Shown here: positions 1 to 4,707 of the stretch, one piece after another | How the letters are laid out: each line of letters opens with the position of its first letter | Position numbering within the stretch: the stretch's first letter is position 1 | Assembly: GCF_947253065.1 (NCBI RefSeq) | Contig: NZ_CAMXWS010000058.1 | Span: forward strand, 1-6,583 | Origin: an uncultured Corynebacterium sp. | GTDB lineage: Bacteria > Actinomycetota > Actinomycetes > Mycobacteriales > Mycobacteriaceae | Direction: 5' to 3' | DNA length: 6,583 bases | Notes under the pieces: model-generated | What the model was told of the DNA's origin: nothing | The model's input: only the letters and a program-made list of their open reading frames with translations | Database searches by the model: none | Position numbers and translations under genes: made by a program

Positions 1-40
1 GCACTCGGGAGGGTGTGGGAGAGTAAGTTACCGCCGACCA
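1..40 (+). rRNA. rrf: 5S ribosomal RNA, 3' end (partial)
   Basis: The window opens inside a 5S rRNA. The segment with GGGTGTGGGAGAGTAAG at 11-27, followed by an ACCGCCGACC-like tail, matches the conserved 3' third of actinobacterial 5S rRNA (the end of the helix IV region, then the strand that closes helix I). Only about the last 40 of roughly 120 bases are present, so the closing helix cannot be checked against its 5' partner. The mature 3' end is placed near base 40 and is uncertain by a few bases. A strong intrinsic terminator follows 15 bases later, as expected for the end of a 16S-23S-5S operon entering from the left. Confidence 0.85.
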
Positions 41-54
41 AAAACTTCATTAGT

Positions 55-98
55 AGCCGGCTACCAGTCCATACGGGATTCGGTAGCCGGCTTTTCTT
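55..98 (+). terminator. Rho-independent terminator of the rRNA operon
   Basis: A perfect 11-bp inverted repeat, AGCCGGCTACC (55-65) with GGTAGCCGGCT (82-92), encloses a 16-base loop. The T-rich run TTTTCTT follows directly (92-98). It lies just after the 5S rRNA and before the convergent 3' end of the RluA-family gene, so it should stop rRNA transcription before it runs antisense into that gene. Read on the minus strand, the stem has no T-tract immediately after it, so termination in that direction is weaker or absent. Confidence 0.93.
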
Positions 99-117
99 AT
101 GCCGTGAAGCCCGAAGG

Positions 118-1086
118 TTATTGAAGAATAGAGTCAGGAATGGGCATGCCGGACCATCCTTCGGCCTTGAACACCCGGTTTTCCCCGGTAAGGGGATCGG
201 TAAAACTCAAAGCCACCGAGGCAAGCAGCATGGGCACATTGAAGTCCTCGTCTTCGAGCGGTAGAAGCTTTGGGTACACGGGATCCTCATAGATGGGTGC
301 TCCCGCATGAAACATCTGCACCCGAAGTTGATGGGTACGTCCCGTGACCGGGTGGAGAAGATACCGGGCAGCGCCCGGACGGTCTGGCAGCGGGGTGATT
401 TCGGTGACGTGAGTCAGCGCATTCGGATCGCGGTCAAGGATGATCTTCGAAGCGAGTTCACCCTCGTTCTTTTCAATGTGGTGCTCCCACGACAGGGGTG
501 CTTTCAATCCGATATCTTCTGCCACTGCTTCGTAGCCTTTCTCCACTTCACGTCGGGCAAAGAGTTCTTGATAGGCGCCCCGAAATTCAGCTTTCTTGGT
601 CAGAAGCAACAGGCCAGATGTCATTCGGTCAAGTCGGTGAGCGGGGGTGAGTTCTTCGTTGCCGGTAGAGCGCCGTAGACGCACTGTCACGTTCTCAGTG
701 ATGTGGGATGCCCTGGGCATGGTCGCCAAAAATGGCGGTTTATTTACCACCATTATTGCGTCATCTTCGTAGACCGTCTCAACCTCATATGGCACGCGCT
801 CTTCAGGTGCTGGGCGGCGATAGAAATAGACGTCCGTTCCGGGATATAGAAGGTCAGAAGGGGTAAGCGGGGAGGCGTCGATAAGCACGACCTCGTTGTC
901 AGCGAACCGTTTGCTCACGGCGGTTTGGTCATCTTCTGGGTGCCTGTGTCGCTGTGACGACACGAGATGCCAAATGAAGTCCCAGGCAGCGATTGGTTCG
1001 CCTTCAGGGACGCGTGCGCGCGTAGCACCTAGTCCGCCCCGCGGGGGTAGAGGTGGTTGACGCTTTTGCTTCCCTGGGCGTGGCAT
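118..1086 (-). CDS. RluA-family pseudouridine synthase
   Basis: Product of 322 residues, predicted to isomerise uridine to pseudouridine in rRNA or tRNA. The RluA signature HRLDRMTSG is at residues 150-158, with catalytic Asp153. The second conserved block GRTHQLRVQM is at 249-258, and the substrate-side block DAIMVVNKPP is at 109-118. The N-terminal 100 residues are basic and Pro/Arg-rich with no clear S4 domain. The ATG at 1086 was chosen because it lies 8 bases after a TAnnnT -10 (TAAAGT, 1100-1095), giving a nearly or fully leaderless mRNA. The frame stays open to 1191, but an upstream start would cover the divergent small gene and add residues unlike the family. The gene converges on the rRNA operon. 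Its exact RNA target cannot be read from the sequence; the RluA/RluC/RluD-like group is likely. Family call is firm, substrate unknown. Confidence 0.92.
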   Translation of the reverse strand: MPRPGKQKRQPPLPPRGGLGATRARVPEGEPIAAWDFIWHLVSSQRHRHPEDDQTAVSKRFADNEVVLIDASPLTPSDLLYPGTDVYFYRRPAPEERVPYEVETVYEDDAIMVVNKPPFLATMPRASHITENVTVRLRRSTGNEELTPAHRLDRMTSGLLLLTKKAEFRGAYQELFARREVEKGYEAVAEDIGLKAPLSWEHHIEKNEGELASKIILDRDPNALTHVTEITPLPDRPGAARYLLHPVTGRTHQLRVQMFHAGAPIYEDPVYPKLLPLEDEDFNVPMLLASVALSFTDPLTGENRVFKAEGWSGMPIPDSILQ

Positions 1087-1092
1087 ATGTAT

Positions 1093-1100
1093 TAACTTTA
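1093..1100. promoter_or_regulatory. Shared symmetric -10 of a divergent promoter pair
   Basis: The 8-mer TAACTTTA has the form TAANNTTA. On the plus strand it supplies TAACTT (1093-1098) and on the minus strand TAAAGT (1100-1095), both matching the actinobacterial TAnnnT -10. Predicted starts are about 1105-1106 (plus) and 1088-1086 (minus). These coincide with the ATG of the 48-residue gene and the ATG of the RluA-family gene. Neither gene has a Shine-Dalgarno sequence, which fits leaderless transcripts on both sides. No clear -35 is seen for either direction. The placement is inference from motif and spacing. Confidence 0.6.
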
Positions 1101-1105
1101 GCCTC

Positions 1106-1252
1106 ATGAATTTCGACGCAATTATTTCGCAGCTCACTGACTTCTTCAGCACCGGCATTGGCAAGGCGATCGCTGATGTCCTGTGGACCATTTACACCGC
1201 TCTTTTCCCGGCGAACGCTGAGGCCGCGTTCCCGATCGAGATTCCGCGCTAA
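1106..1252 (+). CDS. Small amphipathic protein of 48 residues, function unknown
   Basis: The ATG at 1106 begins 7 bases after a TAnnnT -10 and has no ribosome binding site, consistent with a leaderless mRNA. The product starts MNFDAIISQLTDFF and ends PIEIPR. Residues 3-34 can form a long amphipathic helix: F3, I6, I7, L10, F13, F14, I18, I22, V25, L26, I29 and L33 fall on one face, and D4, Q9, D12, K20 and D24 elsewhere. It has no basic N-terminal signal peptide. A Pro/Ala-rich tail (FPANAEAAFP, 34-43) follows the helix. Size and amphipathicity resemble in kind the tiny corynebacterial outer-membrane (mycomembrane) peptides such as PorA and PorH, but I do not recognise homology. Codon use (GCG, ATC, CTG, TTC) matches the neighbouring genes, which supports real coding. 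Alternatives are a membrane-associated stress peptide or a chance ORF. Confidence 0.6.
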   Translation: MNFDAIISQLTDFFSTGIGKAIADVLWTIYTALFPANAEAAFPIEIPR

Positions 1253-1260
1253 ACAGTCCG

Positions 1261-1288
1261 GCCAACGATCTGTTGGCAGGGTTACAAT
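1261..1288 (+). promoter_or_regulatory. Promoter of the universal stress protein gene with inverted repeat
   Basis: A good -10, TACAAT, lies at 1283-1288, predicting a transcript start near 1295 and a leader of about 58 bases. The usual -35 position is occupied by a perfect inverted repeat, GCCAAC (1261-1266) and GTTGGC (1272-1277) with a 5-base spacer, and no good -35 hexamer is visible. Such a palindrome over the -35 could be a regulator site. It could also be the weak 3'-end hairpin of the upstream 48-residue gene, but no T-tract follows. Confidence 0.5.
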
Positions 1289-1299
1289 GAAAGTGTCAG

Positions 1300-1324
1300 G
1301 TGAACACCATCTTTGGTGTGTCAC
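1300..1324 (+). promoter_or_regulatory. Stem-loop in the leader of the universal stress protein mRNA
   Basis: GTGA-ACACCA (1300-1309) pairs with TGGTGT-TCAC (1314-1324) across a 4-base loop, with one unpaired G at 1320, giving about 10 base pairs. It lies between the predicted transcript start (about 1295) and the ribosome binding site GGAAAGG (1337-1343). It could be a structured 5' leader that affects mRNA stability or translation, or a dyad operator just downstream of the start. It does not fit the GlxR consensus TGTGA-N6-TCACA. Function is unassigned. Confidence 0.45.
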
Positions 1325-1352
1325 GACGTAGGGAACGGAAAGGCACTTTCTT

Positions 1353-2255
1353 ATGAGCCACCACGATCTGGTCATTGTCGCCGTCGACGGCGGCGAACCT
1401 TCAAATAACGCTGTTCGCTGGGCGGCGAATACTGCGTTGAAGCGCGGTGTTCCGCTGCGTCTCGCTTCTTCGTACACGATGCCTCAGTTCCTGTACGCAG
1501 AAGGCATGGTTCCTCCGCAAGAGCTTTTCGACGATCTGCAGAGGGAGTGCCTGAGCAAGGTCGAGGCAGCTCGTGAGATTGCTCTTGAGGTCGCCCCGGA
1601 CCTGGAGGTCGATCACACGATCGCTGAAGGCTCCCCGATCGACATGCTGCTCGATCTGTCCAAGGAAGCAACCATGATCGTCATGGGCTCCCGTGGTCTT
1701 GGTGGCCTGTCCGGCATGGTGCTGGGGTCAGTCTCTGCTGCTGTGGTGGCGCACGCTTCGTGCCCGGTCGTCGTTGTCCGCGAAGACAATGCTGTCACCC
1801 CGGAGACCAAGTACGGCCCGGTCGTTGTCGGCGTCGACGGCTCCGATGTCTCCGTGAAGGCTACCCAGGTGGCATTTGAGGAGGCGCATGCACGTGGTGC
1901 TGAATTGATCGCCGTGCACACTTACCTGGAGAACCAGGTGCACGAGCCGATGGCTGGTGCGATCCTGGGGGATGAGCAGTGGGTGCAGTTCGAAGAGGAG
2001 CGCAAGGAGAGCCTCGACAAGGAGCTTGCACCGCTGGTGGAGAAATTCCCCGATGTGAAGCTGACCAAGGTGGTCACGCGTGATCGTCCGGTCCGCGCAC
2101 TGGTGGACCAGTCCAAGAATGCTCAGCTTTTGATCACGGGCTCCCACGGCCGTGGCGGCTTCAAGGGCATGCTTCTTGGTTCCACCTCGCGTGCGTTGCT
2201 GCAGGCAGCTCCGTGCCCGATGATGGTCGTTCGCCCGGAGCGTTTGCCGAGGTAA
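1353..2255 (+). CDS. Universal stress protein with two tandem USP domains
   Basis: Product of 300 residues, cytoplasmic, made of two Usp domains at about 4-143 and 156-294, the tandem arrangement common in Actinobacteria. Each domain carries the ATP-binding pattern G-x2-G-x9-G(S/T). In domain 1 this is G112, G115, G125-S126; in domain 2 it is G263, G266, G276-S277. Each domain also has a leading VVVGVDGS-like strand (LVIVAVDGG at 6-14 and VVVGVDGSD at 157-165). Both domains therefore look ATP-binding rather than one being degenerate. The ATG at 1353 follows GGAAAGG by 9 bases. Known tandem actinobacterial USPs take part in growth arrest and survival under hypoxia or starvation; that role is inferred here. 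The gene has its own TACAAT promoter and a hairpin leader. From memory, a USP gene near mcbR matches the C. glutamicum arrangement. Confidence 0.95.
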   Translation: MSHHDLVIVAVDGGEPSNNAVRWAANTALKRGVPLRLASSYTMPQFLYAEGMVPPQELFDDLQRECLSKVEAAREIALEVAPDLEVDHTIAEGSPIDMLLDLSKEATMIVMGSRGLGGLSGMVLGSVSAAVVAHASCPVVVVREDNAVTPETKYGPVVVGVDGSDVSVKATQVAFEEAHARGAELIAVHTYLENQVHEPMAGAILGDEQWVQFEEERKESLDKELAPLVEKFPDVKLTKVVTRDRPVRALVDQSKNAQLLITGSHGRGGFKGMLLGSTSRALLQAAPCPMMVVRPERLPR

Positions 2256-2271
2256 TACCTGATCTTTGATA

Positions 2272-2316
2272 GCCCTCGGTTGGAAAACTGTTATCTTTCG
2301 TTATCCAACCGTGGGC
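2272..2316. repeat. Long inverted repeat between the stress protein genes
   Basis: GCCC-T-CGGTTGGA (2272-2284) is mirrored by TCCAACCG-T-GGGC (2304-2316), a 12-bp stem with one T-T mismatch and a 19-base loop holding GTTATC and GTTATCC copies. It begins 16 bases after the USP stop codon, a position expected for a terminator, but no T-tract follows the 3' arm. The 3' arm's GGGC can instead pair with GCCC at 2325-2328 (8-base loop), an alternative smaller hairpin followed by AAAAATTAATT. Possible roles are factor-dependent termination, 3'-end stabilisation, or a protein-binding dyad upstream of the next gene. Confidence 0.55.
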
Positions 2317-2347
2317 GTAGCGTTGCCCAAAAATTAATTGATGCAGG

Positions 2348-2353
2348 CATAAT
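2348..2353 (+). promoter_or_regulatory. Possible -10 element for the GlsB-type gene
   Basis: CATAAT is preceded by GG and lies about 41 bases before the ATG at 2394. It is the best -10 match in the 138-base gap after the USP gene. No convincing -35 stands 16-18 bases upstream; TTGATG at 2338 is too close. The gene may be partly read from the USP promoter, or use a sigma factor whose motif I did not recognise. Weak evidence. Confidence 0.3.
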
Positions 2354-2393
2354 GGATATTGCATCTGTGTTTTAAAAGAAAGGAAAACGCACA

Positions 2394-2660
2394 ATGACTA
2401 TTTCTATGGGGATCATCGGTTGGATCATTATCGGCGGTATTGCTGGTTGGATCGCATCCATGATTATGAACCGTGACGCTTCCATGGGCATCTTCGCCAA
2501 CATCGCCTGCGGTGTCGTCGGTGGTCTGCTCGGTGGCTGGCTGCTTAGCTTCTTCGTGGATGTGGAGAGCAAGGGAATGTTCTTCAGCTTCCTTACCTGT
2601 ATCTTCGGTGCGGTCATCGTTCTGTGGATCGTAAACAAGGTGACGGGTAGCCGTCGCTAA
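2394..2660 (+). CDS. GlsB/YeaQ/YmgE-family small membrane protein (transglycosylase-associated type)
   Basis: Product of 88 residues and family-typical length, an inner-membrane protein. Three hydrophobic, Gly-rich segments are visible at about 5-24 (IIGWIIIGGIAGWIASMI), 31-53 (GIFANIACGVVGGLLGGWLL) and 62-81 (FFSFLTCIFGAVIVLWIV). The conserved GGIAGWIA and GxxGxxxGGW-type glycine pattern is characteristic of the family. The short tail VTGSRR is basic. The ATG at 2394 is preceded by AGAAAGGA at 2377-2384, spacing 9. The biochemical role is not established for this family. Members are stress-induced in enterobacteria, and the position directly after a USP gene fits a stress role. A clear terminator follows. 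Family call is confident, function is not. Confidence 0.9.
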   Translation: MTISMGIIGWIIIGGIAGWIASMIMNRDASMGIFANIACGVVGGLLGGWLLSFFVDVESKGMFFSFLTCIFGAVIVLWIVNKVTGSRR

Positions 2661-2738
2661 AAATCGCTGATTTTTTGGCCGAGCATTTCGCTCGACTCAC
2701 CCTGGTCTTTTCCCGCAATGGGGGGCCGGGGTCTTTTT
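2660..2738 (+). terminator. Rho-independent terminator after the GlsB-type gene
   Basis: The main stem is ACCCTGG (2699-2705) with CCGGGGT (2726-2732), 7 pairs including one T-G wobble. An inner CCC/GGG helix (2712-2714 with 2720-2722) extends it, and the T-tract CTTTTT follows (2733-2738). Two smaller hairpins precede it: AAAATC-gct-GATTTT (2660-2674) and CGAGC-atttc-GCTCG (2680-2694). Together they form a short series of stems that isolates mcbR from the stress genes. Confidence 0.8.
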
Positions 2739-2762
2739 ATGCGTGCCTGACCTGCCCTCCCG

Positions 2763-2791
2763 TTGAATGAACGTACCGGTTTGTCTATTAT
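2763..2791 (+). promoter_or_regulatory. mcbR promoter with a possible McbR half-operator
   Basis: TTGAAT (-35, 2763-2768) and TATTAT (-10, 2786-2791) are separated by the ideal 17 bases, predicting a start near 2798 and a leader of about 27-30 bases. Inside the spacer and touching the -10 is GTCTA (2783-2787), one half of the known McbR operator TAGAC-N6-GTCTA. The matching left half would be 2772-2776, which reads CGTAC and agrees at only 2 of 5 positions. Autorepression is therefore plausible but not shown. Confidence 0.7.
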
Positions 2792-2824
2792 GTTGAGCGT
2801 TATTGTTCTGCTGGAAGGAGAGTT

Positions 2825-3466
2825 GTGGTGACCCAGGGCAGCGCCAGTACCGCGAAGAAGAAACCGGCGTCGCGCCGACGGAATCGTCCGGCCCCACGTC
2901 AGCGTCTTCTAGATGCGGCGACGAAGCTGTTCACCGAAGAAGGAATCCGCGTTATCGGCATTGACAGGATTCTCCGCGAGGCTGACGTGGCTAAGGCCTC
3001 GCTGTACTCGCTGCTTGGTTCGAAGGACAACCTGGTCATCGCTTATCTGCAGCAGCTGGACACGGAGTACCGCACGCGCTGGGCGGAGCGGACCGCTTCG
3101 ATGATTGATGCGGACTCGAAAATTCTGGCGTTTTTTGACATGGCCATTGAGGAGGAGCCGGAAAAGGACTTCCGTGGCTCGCCCTTTGTCAATGCTGCTA
3201 CTGAATACCCGCGACCGGAATGTGAGTCCGAGCGGAATATCGTCGCTGCGTGCGTTGAGCACCGAAACTGGATGCACGCAACGATGACGGAGCTTTTAGA
3301 TAAGAAGAATGGCTACCCGTCGGGCACCCAAGCGAGCCAGCTACTCATCTTCTTGGACGGCGGCATGACTGGTGCGCGTATTAGCCGAGACGATGGCCCG
3401 TTGGTCACGGCTAAGGATCTGGCGCGCCAGATGCTCTCCGCACCGCCGGCTGATTATTCCATCTGA
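2825..3466 (+). CDS. mcbR: McbR, TetR-family regulator of sulfur and methionine metabolism
   Basis: Product of 213 residues. The TetR helix-turn-helix domain is at about 25-72, with the DNA-recognition region DVAKASLYSLLGSKDNL at 54-70. The segments GIRVIGIDRILREADV (40-55), EEEPEKDFRGS (109-119) and the C-terminus LSAPPADYSI agree with my memory of Corynebacterium glutamicum McbR. That protein represses methionine, cysteine and sulfonate-use genes and is released from DNA by S-adenosylhomocysteine; effector and regulon here are inferred. The N-terminal 24 residues are basic and Ser/Lys/Arg-rich. AAGGAG (2815-2820) precedes two adjacent GTG codons at 2825 and 2828. The second has the better spacing (7 bases), so the start may be one codon later. 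The gene has its own strong promoter. Its last 13 bases overlap the convergent yidC gene. Confidence 0.9.
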   Translation: MVTQGSASTAKKKPASRRRNRPAPRQRLLDAATKLFTEEGIRVIGIDRILREADVAKASLYSLLGSKDNLVIAYLQQLDTEYRTRWAERTASMIDADSKILAFFDMAIEEEPEKDFRGSPFVNAATEYPRPECESERNIVAACVEHRNWMHATMTELLDKKNGYPSGTQASQLLIFLDGGMTGARISRDDGPLVTAKDLARQMLSAPPADYSI

Positions 3467-4653
3467 TCGTCGGGAGTCTGCTCAGTCTTTTGTTGAGCCG
3501 CTGCTTTTCTTGCTTCCTTAGCTTGCTGCCGTAGCTGGCGGTGCTTTTCCATTTCGGCCTTGCGGTTGGCGGAACGCGCTTTGTTCCGCTCCTTCTTCAA
3601 GGTCTTCTTTTCTGCCTTTTCACCACGGCGTTCAGCCTTTGCGGCGGCCTTTTCTGCCTTGATATCGCGGCGGACCTGACCGAATGTGGTGGGGTGCGCC
3701 AGGGCATTTAGAGTCCGGCGACGGTGTGACCGCTTCGCAGTGCGCTTGGCTTGTTTAGCTTCGCGTGTTTCTTGAGTGGCCTTAGTGCGCGAAGAGATGA
3801 TCTGGTTCCTGTGGACATCCTCCAGCGGGTACTTCTTTGCCAGGAAGTACCACATGATTACGGATTGGGTCAGGGTCCACAGGTTGTTGAGGAACCAGTA
3901 CATCAACAGAGCCACCGGGATCAGACCGGTCATGCCCACGAAGCCGAGCGAGATGGGAATAATGACCAGCATGAGCCACATGGTCTTGTACATCTTGCGC
4001 GACGTCGACTGATTCCAGTCCAGATGTATGCGGGAGCGGAACTGGGAGACCGCGGTGTTGATGGTGGTGAAGATCAGGGCGAAGATCAACAGCGGAATGC
4101 CCACGGCACGGACCTGGTCGCCCGTGGTGCCGAGTGCGGCGAATTGCTCGGAGGTCATGGACACATAAGCGGGCAGGGGAACACCCATGAAGGAGGCGTC
4201 GAGGAAGCTCGCGATGTCCTCGGGAGTGAGGATGCCGATATTGGTGTCGGTGCGGCCGTTCTCGGGCACGGACATCCACATCAACAGGCGGTAGAGACCC
4301 AGAATGAACGGGAGCTGTACCAAGGGCGGGATGCACCCGGTCATTGCGTTGTACCCGTAATCCTTGTTCAGCTTCTTCAGTGCTGCATCATGCGCGGCCA
4401 CGTCTTGCGGGTCAGTGGATTTGCCGTAGCGTTCCTCCAACTCTTCCTGCTCAGGGCGCATCATGAGCATGATGCGAGAGGATTTGAACATGGACCAGTT
4501 GAATGGCACCAAGAATCCACGCACGGTGACGACGAGCAGGATGATGGACAGCACCCACGCGGTATCGGGGGCGACGGTGAATACTTGCGCAAGGAGCCAG
4601 TGCCACAGCTTCATCACTGCGGATACCGGCCAGACGAATGCTTCGAGCAGCAT
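3454..4653 (-). CDS. yidC: YidC/Oxa1-family membrane protein insertase
   Basis: Product of 399 residues that helps insert and fold inner-membrane proteins, with or without SecYEG. It has the short actinobacterial N-terminus, without the large periplasmic domain of E. coli YidC. Hydrophobic segments lie at about 1-25, 31-51, 107-128, 183-202, 222-241 and 244-272. Arg45 in TVRGFLVP matches the conserved groove arginine of the family. PPLVQLPFILGLYRLL (109-124) is another conserved block. Residues 290-390 form a long Lys/Arg/Ala/Glu-rich tail, probably a helical ribosome-binding extension. GGAGGA (4671-4666) lies 12 bases before the ATG, rather far, but no alternative start lies between. The main corynebacterial yidC normally sits next to rnpA and rpmH, so this is probably the second paralogue. 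It is divergent from the sortase gene, sharing its promoter region, and its 3' end overlaps mcbR. Confidence 0.93.
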   Translation of the reverse strand: MLLEAFVWPVSAVMKLWHWLLAQVFTVAPDTAWVLSIILLVVTVRGFLVPFNWSMFKSSRIMLMMRPEQEELEERYGKSTDPQDVAAHDAALKKLNKDYGYNAMTGCIPPLVQLPFILGLYRLLMWMSVPENGRTDTNIGILTPEDIASFLDASFMGVPLPAYVSMTSEQFAALGTTGDQVRAVGIPLLIFALIFTTINTAVSQFRSRIHLDWNQSTSRKMYKTMWLMLVIIPISLGFVGMTGLIPVALLMYWFLNNLWTLTQSVIMWYFLAKKYPLEDVHRNQIISSRTKATQETREAKQAKRTAKRSHRRRTLNALAHPTTFGQVRRDIKAEKAAAKAERRGEKAEKKTLKKERNKARSANRKAEMEKHRQLRQQAKEARKAAAQQKTEQTPDDQME

Positions 4654-4695
4654 GAGTGCGTGAAATCCTCCGTAAGCCGGGTACTGGGTGTGCGT

Positions 4696-4703
4696 TAATG
4701 TTA
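4696..4703. promoter_or_regulatory. Shared symmetric -10 between yidC and the sortase gene
   Basis: TAATGTTA again has the form TAANNTTA, within the longer palindrome TTAA-TG-TTAA (4695-4704). On the plus strand TAATGT (4696-4701) ends 6 bases before the sortase ATG, predicting a leaderless mRNA starting at 4708. On the minus strand TAACAT (4703-4698) predicts a start near 4691 and a yidC leader of about 38 bases that contains its GGAGGA ribosome binding site. Predicted starts are about 17-18 bases apart. Assignments are from motif and spacing only. Confidence 0.6.
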
Positions 4704-4707
4704 AGCC

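Noticed and set aside
55..98. Attachment site or repeat element at the end of the rRNA operon
   Set aside because: The palindrome followed by a T-tract is fully explained as an intrinsic terminator, and no integrase or duplicated copy is present in the window.
13..264. Open frame of 83 codons on the plus strand across the window's left end
   Set aside because: It runs through the 5S rRNA 3' end and its terminator and then antisense to the RluA-family gene; the product has no recognisable features.
1087..1191. N-terminal extension of the RluA-family protein to the ATG at 1191
   Set aside because: It would run antisense through the 48-residue gene and across the divergent promoter. The ATG at 1086 has a well-placed -10 and a family-like N-terminus.
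1300..1324. GlxR (cAMP receptor) operator
   Set aside because: The dyad GTGA...TCAC has the wrong spacing and centre for TGTGA-N6-TCACA.
2282..2303. SigH-type promoter (GGAA ... CGTT) before the GlsB-type gene
   Set aside because: The spacing between GGAA (2282) and CGTT (2299) is only 13 bases, too short for this sigma factor, and the motif falls inside the inverted repeat.
3751..4698. 315-codon open frame on the plus strand
   Set aside because: It is the antisense shadow of yidC. The product is His/Gly/Glu-rich and low in hydrophobic structure, as expected from the reverse complement of a membrane-protein gene.
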